DNA of 64,000 bases. Origin: Chitinophaga sp. XS-30. GTDB lineage: Bacteria > Bacteroidota > Bacteroidia > Chitinophagales > Chitinophagaceae. The stretch covers positions 3,966,032-4,030,031 of the forward strand of contig NZ_CP043006.1 in NCBI RefSeq assembly GCF_008086345.1. The letters run 5' to 3'. Shown piece by piece: positions 1 through 7,802 of this stretch. The translations under genes and the position numbers were made by a program. Below the pieces are notes generated by a model. The model was given only the letters and a program-made list of their open reading frames with translations, had not been told where the DNA came from and ran no database searches. Positions within the stretch are counted from its first letter, which is position 1. Each line of letters begins with the position of its first letter.

Positions 1-633
1 GAGCCGGTAATTATGTTCCAGTGTTTTGCCGAAGCCGAAACCGGGATCGATGATCACGTCCCGGATGCCGAGCTGCCGGCATTGATGGACCTTGTGGATA
101 AAGAAGTCAAGCACTTCGCGGGCAACATCTTCATACTGCGGGTTCAGCTGCATGCTGGCGGGCGTGCCCTGCATATGCATGGCAATGTAGGGAACATCGA
201 GATGGGCGACGGTGCTGAGCATCCGGTCATCCATTCCGCCGGCGCTGATGTCGTTCACAATGGCTGCGCCGGCCAGGATGCATTTCTCCGCCACGCTGGC
301 ATGGTAGGTGTCTACAGATAGCAGCGCCTCAGGATAATGGTGCAGGATGGCGTGAATGGCGGGTAACAGGCGTTCCGTTTCTTCGGCGGCGCCGATCTCC
401 GGGGCGCCCGGGCGGGTGCTTTGGGCCCCGATATCCAGTATCGCCGCACCCGCTGCCAGCATAGCGCCGGCCCGTTCTGTAATATGATGCAGTTCACGGG
501 TACGGCTGCCGGCATAAAAGGAATCATCCGTAACATTAATAATGCCCATCACCACAGGTCTGGAAAGATCTGTCAATTTTCCCCGGCACCTGATGGTAAA
601 TTCTTTATGTAAAACTGTATTTTTGAAACTCAT
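1..633 (-). CDS. folP: Dihydropteroate synthase, C-terminus cut by window edge
   Basis: The enzyme joins 6-hydroxymethyl-dihydropterin pyrophosphate to p-aminobenzoate in folate synthesis and is the sulfonamide target. The frame is open from the start codon at 633 to the window edge, giving 211 residues. Family motifs appear in order: MGIINVTDDSF near residue 29, DIGAQSTRPG near 67, SVDTYHASVAEK near 105, NDISAGG near 127, MHMQGTPASMQ near 152 and DPGFGFGK near 196. The C-terminal part with the conserved K and R strand motifs lies beyond the edge. It is divergent from the DUF1599 gene, with 42 bp between the start codons. The identification is firm; only completeness is unknown. Confidence 0.95.
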   Translation of the reverse strand, partial: MSFKNTVLHKEFTIRCRGKLTDLSRPVVMGIINVTDDSFYAGSRTRELHHITERAGAMLAAGAAILDIGAQSTRPGAPEIGAAEETERLLPAIHAILHHYPEALLSVDTYHASVAEKCILAGAAIVNDISAGGMDDRMLSTVAHLDVPYIAMHMQGTPASMQLNPQYEDVAREVLDFFIHKVHQCRQLGIRDVIIDPGFGFGKTLEHNYRL

Positions 634-675
634 TGAGTTGGCAATTTAATATATCTGCCGCTAAATGAGACCATT

Positions 676-1227
676 ATGAGCAGAACATCGGAACAATATC
701 AACGTATCATCAACAGCAGCAAGGAGATATTCATTAAAAAGACGAAAGACTACGGCACATCCTGGAGGGTATTGCGGCCGATATCGATCGTGGACCAGAT
801 CTTTATCAAGGCGCAGCGCATCCGGAACATACAGGAGATGGGCAAACAGAAGGTAGACGATGATATCAGCAACGAGTTCAGGGGTATCATCAACTATGGC
901 GTGATCGCCCTGATGCAGATGGAATTGCCCGATGAGCCTTATAATGACCTTCCCCTGGATACCGTTTCCAGCCTGTATGACGCGAAGATCGGCCTTATCC
1001 GCCAGGTGATGGAGGACAAGAATCACGACTACGGAGAGGCCTGGAGGGATATGAGCCAGGAATCCTTTACGGACCTCATCCTGACCAAGCTGTTGCGGGT
1101 AAAGCAGATCCTGCGGAATGACGGCAAAACGCTGATCTCCGAAGGAATGGACGCCAACTATACTGATATCGTCAATTATGCCGTTTTTGCCTTGATAAAA
1201 CTGGAAGAAGCGAAACATCAACTATGA
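676..1227 (+). CDS. DUF1599 family protein
   Basis: This 183-residue protein has two similar halves. Each carries a KxxDYG motif followed by a stretch ending in INYxVxAL: TKDYGTSWR near residue 20 with INYGVIALMQ near 75, and NHDYGEAWR near 116 with VNYAVFALIKL near 170. That is the duplicated arrangement of the DUF1599 family, which is common in Bacteroidota beside folP. The fold has been likened to nucleotide-pyrophosphohydrolase-like helical proteins, but no reaction is established. There is no signal peptide, so it is probably cytosolic. It is divergent from folP and may share its promoter region. Confidence 0.85.
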   Translation: MSRTSEQYQRIINSSKEIFIKKTKDYGTSWRVLRPISIVDQIFIKAQRIRNIQEMGKQKVDDDISNEFRGIINYGVIALMQMELPDEPYNDLPLDTVSSLYDAKIGLIRQVMEDKNHDYGEAWRDMSQESFTDLILTKLLRVKQILRNDGKTLISEGMDANYTDIVNYAVFALIKLEEAKHQL

Positions 1228-1350
1228 AACGCCCATATCCAATGCATGCCGGGCGTTCCATCCGGCCATTCATAAACAACAAATTCTGAGCGATGAAGCC
1301 GGCATTGTCACGGCTCCATCGGACCTGTAAATAGTAAAAATTATATTCGG

Positions 1351-2439
1351 ATGAAAATGATCCTTATCCTATTTCGCATCCTGGTGGGGGTGCTGTTCAT
1401 TTTCTCTGGCCTCATCAAAGCGAATGATCCGCTGGGCCTGAGTTATAAAATGGATGAATTTTTCGAGGTGTTGCACCTGCACGCCCTGATACCCTTTTCC
1501 CTGATCTTCTCCCTGATCATGAACGCTTTCGAGATCATTGCAGGCGTTGCCGTGCTGCTGGGGTACCGCATGCGTATTTTCTCGTTCCTGCTGCTGCTGC
1601 TCATCATATTCTTTACGTTTTTGACGGGCTTTGCCCTGTACAGCGGTCTAATCAGGGAATGCGGATGCTTTGGCGACTGCATTAAACTGACGGCGGAACA
1701 GTCATTCTGGAAAGACGTGATCCTGCTGGTGATGATCGTGGTCATATTCATTTACAGAAAACAGATCAATCCGTTCCTCTCCGCCCGGGCAACCGGACTG
1801 CTGATGATCCTGGCAGTATTATTCCCCGTGGCCTTGCAATGGTACACGCTGGCGCACCTGCCCATCGTGGATTGCCTGCCTTATAAACCCGGCAACAACA
1901 TCCCGGAGAAAATGAAAGCGCCCCCCGGCTCAACGCCTGATGTATATAAGACCGTACTGATCTATGAAAAGGACGGCAAACAGGAAAAGTTCACGGAAGA
2001 GAACTTCCCCTGGCAGGATACAACCTGGAAGTATGTGGACCGGCAGGACGAACTGGTGAAGAAAGGGAATGCGGAACCGGCTATCAAGGATTTCATCCTG
2101 ACAGATTTTGACGGCAATAACCAGACCGAGGCCGTACTGACCGAAACACGGCCGATGTACCTCTTCCTGGTGCGGGATGTGAAAGAAGCCGGCAGGGGAT
2201 GGGAAAACAAAATGAAAGCCCTGCAGGAGCAATGGAAGGCGGGAAAGATCATGATCTATGGGGTGACCAGTTCCAACCGTGCTGCCGTTGAGCTGTTCAG
2301 CGAAGAGCGGGGAACGGAATTTCCCTTTCTGCAGATGGACGGCACGGCTATCAAGACCGCCGGGCGCAGCACGCCCTGCCTGATTCTGCTGGACCAGGGC
2401 ACTATCCGCGGCAAGTGGCATTATAACGACATTCCGTAA
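1351..2439 (+). CDS. DoxX-like integral membrane protein, BT_3928 type
   Basis: A 362-residue protein with about five hydrophobic helices in residues 1-170, followed by a soluble domain. The N-terminal segment contains the DoxX/MauE-like signature FIFSGLIKANDPLG near residue 18 and a cysteine motif ECGCFGDC near 109, where the cysteines could be redox-active as in MauE-type proteins. The C-terminal part, about 240-362, resembles a thioredoxin-like fold without an obvious CxxC pair. Bacteroidota commonly carry such proteins close to folP and DUF1599 genes. A role in membrane-linked redox or disulfide chemistry is inference. The next gene starts 9 bp downstream, so the two are probably co-transcribed. 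Confidence 0.75.
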   Translation: MKMILILFRILVGVLFIFSGLIKANDPLGLSYKMDEFFEVLHLHALIPFSLIFSLIMNAFEIIAGVAVLLGYRMRIFSFLLLLLIIFFTFLTGFALYSGLIRECGCFGDCIKLTAEQSFWKDVILLVMIVVIFIYRKQINPFLSARATGLLMILAVLFPVALQWYTLAHLPIVDCLPYKPGNNIPEKMKAPPGSTPDVYKTVLIYEKDGKQEKFTEENFPWQDTTWKYVDRQDELVKKGNAEPAIKDFILTDFDGNNQTEAVLTETRPMYLFLVRDVKEAGRGWENKMKALQEQWKAGKIMIYGVTSSNRAAVELFSEERGTEFPFLQMDGTAIKTAGRSTPCLILLDQGTIRGKWHYNDIP

Positions 2440-2448
2440 CAACCATAT

Positions 2449-3507
2449 ATGTTCCGTTTTTTCCTTCGCAAGCTGGGATATGGCATCCTCGTTCTCCTGG
2501 GCGTGGTGATCATTATCTTCCTCCTGTTCAATGTGCTGCCGGCAGACCCTGCCCGGCTGACGCTTGGTCAGCGGGCTGACGTGACCTCGCTGGAGAACGT
2601 GCGGAAGGAGTTGCACCTGGATAAACCGATGGGCGTACAGTTCCTGCTGTACCTGAACGATCTGTCGCCCATCGGTATCCACAGCAAAGCAGAGCAGCAA
2701 GCCTCTCTGAACAGCTTTCCCCTGATCAGCCTGGGAGGGGAGCGGGACCTGGTGATCAAAACCCCGTACCTGAGAAGGAGTTACCAGGGGAAGAAAGACG
2801 TCTGGGAGATACTCACCGAAGCATTGCCCGGCACCCTGGTGCTGGCGTTGGCGGCGATGATCTTTGCCACCATTGCCGGTATCGCCCTTGGCATTTTGTC
2901 AGCCGTCAAACAAAATACCTGGATGGATACGAGCGCTGTTTTTGCCAGCGTGATCGGCATTTCTGCCCCATCTTTCTTTACCGGGATCATCCTGGCCTAC
3001 CTTTTTGGTTTTGTGTTAAGCGATTACACCGGTCTGCATATGACCGGCAGCCTCTTCGATATCGACCCCTTCGAAGGGCGCATCCTCAATTTGCGCAATC
3101 TGGTGCTTCCGGCTATAACATTGGGGATCAGACCATTAGCTATTATTGTACAATTAACACGAAGTGCCATGCTGGACGTGCTGGGGCAGGATTACATCCG
3201 CACAGCCTATGCAAAGGGGCTGAGCGGCAGGACCATCCTGTACAAACATGCCCTGCGCAACGCACTCAACCCCGTGATCACGGCAATCACCGGCTGGTTT
3301 GCTGAACTTTTGGCAGGCGCCTTCTTTGTGGAGTATATTTTCGGATGGAAAGGCATCGGCAAGGTTACGGTGGACGCGCTGGAGAAATTCGATTTCCCCG
3401 TAGTGATGGGCGCAGTACTGTTTACTGCCGGGATCTTTGTGATCATCAACCTGCTGGCCGATGTATTATACAGCCTCGTAGATCCGAGGATCAGGTTAAC
3501 CAATTGA
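2449..3507 (+). CDS. ABC transporter permease, oligopeptide/dipeptide (DppB) type
   Basis: This 352-residue inner-membrane permease resembles DppB/OppB. It opens with a helix and the NVLPADPAR motif typical of the family near residue 25. A loop follows, and the binding-protein-dependent transport domain spans roughly residues 120-350. The EAA-type cytoplasmic loop reads DYIRTAYAKGLSGRTILYKHA near 247, the site that docks with the ATPase. The 60-residue insert after the first helix is longer than in enterobacterial DppB. No second permease or ATPase lies next to it; the only other candidate part here is the binding lipoprotein at 7803. It starts 9 bp after the DoxX-like gene. Confidence 0.88.
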   Translation: MFRFFLRKLGYGILVLLGVVIIIFLLFNVLPADPARLTLGQRADVTSLENVRKELHLDKPMGVQFLLYLNDLSPIGIHSKAEQQASLNSFPLISLGGERDLVIKTPYLRRSYQGKKDVWEILTEALPGTLVLALAAMIFATIAGIALGILSAVKQNTWMDTSAVFASVIGISAPSFFTGIILAYLFGFVLSDYTGLHMTGSLFDIDPFEGRILNLRNLVLPAITLGIRPLAIIVQLTRSAMLDVLGQDYIRTAYAKGLSGRTILYKHALRNALNPVITAITGWFAELLAGAFFVEYIFGWKGIGKVTVDALEKFDFPVVMGAVLFTAGIFVIINLLADVLYSLVDPRIRLTN

Positions 3508-3621
3508 TTGCCAGTCTTCCCGAAATATTTCCGGAAATTTTGTAACAAAGTATTTTACCGGTCGTCTTCTTAATGTAACACATTTGAAAGGGCATCTCCT
3601 TCCGCCAAACTAAACATCTGT

Positions 3622-4140
3622 ATGTCGTCTGAAGTATTTATGACTCAAATCATGCCTATCAAGCAGAAGCTCTATCGCTTTGCGCTTCGTTTGCTGGGTA
3701 ATGAGGAGGATGCGAAGGACATCATTCAGGACGCCCTGATCAAAGTGTGGCACAACAAGGAAAAAATGGGAGAATTGCAGAACCTGGAAGCATGGTGTAT
3801 GCGCATTACCCGCAACCTGGCGCTGGACAAGATCAAAAGCCGGAAATACCGGATGACCGATGATCTTGGCCGGGCGCAGGAAGTTCCGGCAAGCCCGCAG
3901 CACAACCCGCATCAGACCGCAGAAAAGAGCGATCTGATGCGCCGGGTGCACGGGCTGATCAATAAACTGCCGGAGAAATTCCGCACGATCCTGCAATTGA
4001 GGGATATGGATGGGTTGAGTTACCAGGAGATCGCAGAAGTGCTCGAAATAGAAATGAGTGAAGTGAAAGTAAACCTGCACCGCGCGAGAAAGCAGGTACG
4101 TGAACAATTACAAAATTTGCATGTGTATGGAACACAGTAA
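3622..4140 (+). CDS. ECF-type RNA polymerase sigma factor
   Basis: A 172-residue sigma-70 family protein with the two-domain ECF plan. Region 2 lies at about residues 12-80 (RFALRLLGNEEDAKDIIQDALIKVW, then AWCMRITRNLALDKIKSRK), and region 4 at about 110-165 (LPEKFRTILQLRDMDGLSYQEIAEVLEI, the helix-turn-helix for the -35 box). It overlaps the next gene by 14 bp, a pairing usual for a sigma factor and its regulator. The stimulus and target genes cannot be read from the sequence; the membrane protein and DUF4252 genes downstream are likely members of the same unit. Confidence 0.92.
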   Translation: MSSEVFMTQIMPIKQKLYRFALRLLGNEEDAKDIIQDALIKVWHNKEKMGELQNLEAWCMRITRNLALDKIKSRKYRMTDDLGRAQEVPASPQHNPHQTAEKSDLMRRVHGLINKLPEKFRTILQLRDMDGLSYQEIAEVLEIEMSEVKVNLHRARKQVREQLQNLHVYGTQ

Positions 4141-4627
4141 CATCCGGGAATTACTTGAAAAGTATTGGGCCTGCGAAACCTCCCTGGCCGAGGAAGCCGA
4201 ACTGCGCCGGTTTTATACGGAGTATTCCGGCGAATTGCCGCCCGATCTCCGTGAAGCAGCGCCCCTCTTTCAATATTACCAGGAGGGGGAGGAGATGACC
4301 ATGCCGGAACTGTTCACTGACCGGCCGGCGCCTTGGGAATCCGGCACAGTCATCCGCCCGTTCTGGCACAGCTGGATGAAATATGCCGCCGTGCTGCTGA
4401 TGGCCGCCGGTTTTGGTTACGGCATATTTTCCTTCGAACAGCGCCGCAATGCGCCGGAAGAAACTTATGCCATGCGCGATACTTATTCCGACCCGAAGCT
4501 GGCTTACCAGGAAACACAACGCGCTTTACAGATACTTTCCCGGAACCTGAACAAAGGCAAGGAACAAATGGAAAAGCTCAGCTATTTCCATGACGCCACC
4601 GAAATGATCCGGGGAAATAACAACTAA
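4127..4627 (+). CDS. Putative anti-sigma factor, single-pass membrane protein
   Basis: The 166-residue protein has an acidic N-terminal cytoplasmic segment of about 80 residues, one hydrophobic helix near residues 84-100 (MKYAAVLLMAAGFGYGIF) and a polar C-terminal tail. An upstream GTG at 4100 is in frame, but the ATG at 4127 gives a clean N-terminus and a short overlap with the sigma gene. Family assignment rests on position and topology: many Bacteroidota ECF operons encode such a protein directly after the sigma factor. No zinc-binding HxxxCxxC motif is visible, so it is not a classical ZAS anti-sigma factor. Function is inferred. Confidence 0.6.
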   Translation: MEHSNIRELLEKYWACETSLAEEAELRRFYTEYSGELPPDLREAAPLFQYYQEGEEMTMPELFTDRPAPWESGTVIRPFWHSWMKYAAVLLMAAGFGYGIFSFEQRRNAPEETYAMRDTYSDPKLAYQETQRALQILSRNLNKGKEQMEKLSYFHDATEMIRGNNN

Positions 4628-4681
4628 CGGCTATTCTGGAACTGCATATCAACAACTTACCGTAACACAAATCAAAGCATC

Positions 4682-5203
4682 ATGAAACGTATCCTTTTCA
4701 TCATAGTCGTCGGTCTCTGCTGCAGCCAGTATGCTTCAGCGCAGGTCATCGACAAATTTTTCAGGAAGTACCAGGATGATCCTTCCTTCACCGTGATCAA
4801 TATTACGCCGAAGATGTTCTCCATGTTCTCCAAGTTGTCTGTGGACGACCCTGACGTGCAGAAGCTGTCCAATGTGGTCGGCAAACTGAAAGGGCTGCGC
4901 ATCCTCGTCAAGGAAAATACGAAGGACGGCAAGAAGCTCTACACAGAAGCCGCCCAGTTCCTGACCGCAGACCTGGAAGAACTGATGACGCTCCGCAACG
5001 AAGGCGCTGACGTGAAATTCATGATCAAAGAGAATGCGAAAGGCAATATCGCGGAACTGATCATGCTGGTGGGAAGCCCGAGTGAATTTGTGGCGCTGTC
5101 GCTCTTCGGGGATATCAGCCTGAACGAGATCGCCGAAATTGCCGGGGATATCAAGATCGACGGTTTCGAGAACCTGTCCAAACTACCGAAGAAGAAAAAA
5201 TAA
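4682..5203 (+). CDS. DUF4252 exported protein (first copy)
   Basis: A 173-residue exported protein. Residues 1-20 form a Sec signal peptide ending in ASA just before Q. The mature part matches the DUF4252 family plan: an acidic segment around FFRKYQDDPSFTVINITPKMF, then a domain containing LKGLRILVKENT and a C-terminal half with GNIAELIMLVG. DUF4252 proteins are common in Bacteroidota, often next to ECF sigma/anti-sigma genes, and their function is unknown. It ends in a lysine-rich KKKK tail. A second, more divergent copy follows 73 bp downstream. Confidence 0.85.
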   Translation: MKRILFIIVVGLCCSQYASAQVIDKFFRKYQDDPSFTVINITPKMFSMFSKLSVDDPDVQKLSNVVGKLKGLRILVKENTKDGKKLYTEAAQFLTADLEELMTLRNEGADVKFMIKENAKGNIAELIMLVGSPSEFVALSLFGDISLNEIAEIAGDIKIDGFENLSKLPKKKK

Positions 5204-5276
5204 GCAAGCAAGAAAACGCCGTCCTCCATCCGCGGCGTCTTCCTGTATAGTATATCACCTGTAAACATGACCCTTT

Positions 5277-5846
5277 ATGTACCGTACTTTACTTATACTC
5301 GCTGTTTGTTTCGCCTTATCCGCAACTACCGCCTCCGCACAGCGCAAAGAGCTGCGCCGTTTCACGAATGAATACAGCAGCGATGCCCATACTTTCAGCA
5401 TCGGCCTGAGCTTTCTGCCATTACGGGTGGTGAGCTGGTTCATTCCCGCCAGGGCTTTCGACGGTGATGCCCGTGATATCAAATGGGCGCTGAAAAAGGT
5501 CAGGAGCCTCCGCGTTTATACCATAGCAGGCGAGGAAGTGACCCGCGAATCCATTGATCTGCTGAAAGAAGACCTGTACCGGTCAAAACAATTCGAGCCG
5601 CTGGTGGAGTTGAAAAGAAAAGGGGCTAATGTGCAGGTATTGAGCCAGGGAAAGGATGAGGACCGGCTGGACCATCTGGTGGTGCTGGTGCAGGAGGAAG
5701 AAGCGACCGTAATGATGCACCTGCGCACGAAGATCACGATGAAAGACCTGAGCCGCCTCGTGAACAGGCTACAGGATGAAGATGCTATCGTATCATTACC
5801 TCTTTCACGATCTCCTCGCCAAGCATCTCATTCACAAGGCGAATGA
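5277..5846 (+). CDS. DUF4252-like exported protein (second copy)
   Basis: A 189-residue protein with a signal peptide (residues 1-21, cut after ASA). It shares the pattern of its neighbour: FTNEYSSDAHTFSIGLSFLP early, then KKVRSLRVYTIAG, then LDHLVVLVQEE. It appears to be a diverged paralogue. The last 62 bp run over the 3' end of the convergent DciA-like gene, so the final twenty or so residues (from about AIVSLPLSRS) look like read-through rather than conserved sequence. The upstream ATG at 5267 is in another frame and was not used. Confidence 0.75.
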   Translation: MYRTLLILAVCFALSATTASAQRKELRRFTNEYSSDAHTFSIGLSFLPLRVVSWFIPARAFDGDARDIKWALKKVRSLRVYTIAGEEVTRESIDLLKEDLYRSKQFEPLVELKRKGANVQVLSQGKDEDRLDHLVVLVQEEEATVMMHLRTKITMKDLSRLVNRLQDEDAIVSLPLSRSPRQASHSQGE

Positions 5847-6072
5847 TCCTGTCCTTCGAATAATTCAGTTCCTGTTTGAGCGGCGCTACGGTAGTGGTGA
5901 TCACCAGTTTATTGTCAAACAGCTGAACGCTCTCTGTATAACGTGCAATGGTTTTCCCCACCACCTGTTCCCAGTTTTCCTGTATGCGCACTTCCATCAG
6001 CCGCGGTTTGAAACGGCTTTTGTTCAGAAATTCCTTCAGTGCATCGCCCATGCTGACAACCTTGTAACGCAT
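5785..6072 (-). CDS. DUF721 (DciA-like) protein
   Basis: A 95-residue protein of the DUF721 family, the family of the DciA helicase-loading protein. Recognisable elements are MGDALKEFLNKSRFKPRL near residue 8, ENWEQVVGKTIARYT near 32 and LKQELNYSKDRIIRLVNEM near 64. The start may instead be the Met at residue 8. Most bacteria that lack DnaC use DciA to help load DnaB, and that role is plausible but not shown here. Its 3' end overlaps the convergent DUF4252-like gene by 62 bp. Confidence 0.82.
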   Translation of the reverse strand: MRYKVVSMGDALKEFLNKSRFKPRLMEVRIQENWEQVVGKTIARYTESVQLFDNKLVITTTVAPLKQELNYSKDRIIRLVNEMLGEEIVKEVMIR

Positions 6073-6102
6073 GCGGCAAAGATAGGGAATTAAACGGGTG
6101 TA

Positions 6103-7713
6103 TTAACTGCGCAGAATTTTGATGTAGAAATTCTTGTCCACCTGCAATTCCTTTTCATCATCCAGTTGCAGCGTTTGCATATCCGTGCTGGGGTTGATGA
6201 AACGCCATTTGCCGTTAGCCAGTACCTTTACCGGCATGTTGAAACCCGGAACGTCGGAAAGCCAGCGGTATTTGACCACGCTGCCCTGCTGTTTAAGCTC
6301 CAGCCGGGGAATATTCCGGTGACGCAGATACTGATCGAATACTTTTGAGAAGTTGCGCCCCGCCTGACGGCTGATATATTGTTCCACCTGCCTGGAGGTC
6401 ACGGTCTGGTGATAGAAGGTTTTGTTAAGCCCCCGCAGGATCTGCCGGAATTTCTCATCATTATCGATGATCTGGCGGATAGTATGCAGCATATTGGAGC
6501 CTTTGTAATACATATCGCCGGAGCCTTCCTGGTTTACGCCATAGGGACCGATGATCGGGATATCGTTCTGGATGTTCTGGCGGATACCCTGTACATACTG
6601 TTCCGCTGCCTTTTTCCCGTACACGCATTCGGTGAAAATGGTTTCGGAATAGTTGGTAAAGGATTCATGCACCCACATATCCGCGATGTCTTTTGTAGTG
6701 ATGTTATTGCCGAACCACTCATGACCGCTTTCATGAATGATGATGAAATCCCATTTTGTGCCCCATCCGGAGCCGGAGAGGTCTTTGCCCCGGTAGCCCA
6801 TTTTATATTGATTGCCGTAAGCTACCGCGCTCTGATGCTCCATGCCCAGATGCGGTGTTTCCACCAGTTTATAGCCGTCTGCATAAAAAGGGTAGGGGCC
6901 GAACCAGTGCTCGAAGCATTGCATCATGGGTTTTACCACTTCAAAATGCGTTTTTGCGCGGGCGAGGTTGTAATCCAGCACCCAGTAGCTCAGATCAAGG
7001 TTACCGGCCTCGCCTTTGAACTGATCGGTAAAATTGCTGTAGTGGCCGATGTTAAGCGCTATGTCATAGTTGTTGATAGGATTGCTGACGAACCATACGA
7101 AAGTATTGCCTGATCTGCTGCGGAGGCGGCCGTTGGATACGTTGATGAGGCCTTGCGGCACGGTTACGCTGATCTGCATGCTGTCCGGCTCCTCTGTTTG
7201 ATGGTCCTTATTCGGCCACCATACGCTGGCGCCCAGTCCCTGGCAGGCCGTAGCGATCCAGGGGCGGGAAAGGGAGTCTTTTCCCCAGACCACACCGCCG
7301 TCCCAGGGGGCGCGGACGGCTTCTCTGGGTTTGCCGTGATAGTACACTGCCAGCTGCATGATCTTCCCTTTCGGCTGCGGGGCTTTCAGGTTGACGAACC
7401 AGGCGTTGCCTTCCTGTTGAAAGGCGAGCGCCGTGCCGTTCTGTATGATACTGTCGATCTGCAGGGGCTGCTGCAGGTCGATCTGCATTTTTTTTGCCGG
7501 CTGCAGCACGCGGTAATGAATGGTATTGCTGCCCCGCAGGGATTTTTCAGATGGAAAAACCTCCACAGAGAGGTCGTAATACGTAACATCCCACCAGCTG
7601 CGTGCAGGTGTGAGCGTTCCGCGGAGGGTATCCGCGCGGGAGAATGAAGTTTGCTGTGCAGTGGCGTCCGCCAGCATGCAACAGGTAAATAACACAAGGA
7701 AAAGCCTTCTCAT
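6103..7713 (-). CDS. M1 family zinc metallopeptidase
   Basis: A 536-residue exported aminopeptidase-like protein. Residues 1-19 form a signal peptide ending ADATAQ. The catalytic HExxH appears as HESGHEWFGNN around residue 329, and the third zinc ligand is expected about 19 residues downstream, within WVHESFTNYSE. The exopeptidase motif is seen as LGMEHQSAVAYGN around 290, standing for GxMEN with H in place of N. The family usually removes N-terminal amino acids from peptides. The protein is shorter than the 850-residue PepN type because it lacks the large C-terminal helical domain, as is common in exported Bacteroidota members. It is divergent from the peptide-binding lipoprotein, which fits peptide scavenging. 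Confidence 0.92.
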   Translation of the reverse strand: MRRLFLVLFTCCMLADATAQQTSFSRADTLRGTLTPARSWWDVTYYDLSVEVFPSEKSLRGSNTIHYRVLQPAKKMQIDLQQPLQIDSIIQNGTALAFQQEGNAWFVNLKAPQPKGKIMQLAVYYHGKPREAVRAPWDGGVVWGKDSLSRPWIATACQGLGASVWWPNKDHQTEEPDSMQISVTVPQGLINVSNGRLRSRSGNTFVWFVSNPINNYDIALNIGHYSNFTDQFKGEAGNLDLSYWVLDYNLARAKTHFEVVKPMMQCFEHWFGPYPFYADGYKLVETPHLGMEHQSAVAYGNQYKMGYRGKDLSGSGWGTKWDFIIIHESGHEWFGNNITTKDIADMWVHESFTNYSETIFTECVYGKKAAEQYVQGIRQNIQNDIPIIGPYGVNQEGSGDMYYKGSNMLHTIRQIIDNDEKFRQILRGLNKTFYHQTVTSRQVEQYISRQAGRNFSKVFDQYLRHRNIPRLELKQQGSVVKYRWLSDVPGFNMPVKVLANGKWRFINPSTDMQTLQLDDEKELQVDKNFYIKILRS

Positions 7714-7802
7714 TACGAAATCCGGTTTGAAGCGGAAAGATATTTGAAATAGGGGATTTTGCGTACGATAATTTGATCATCGGCAGTTATCTTTACTTTT
7801 TT

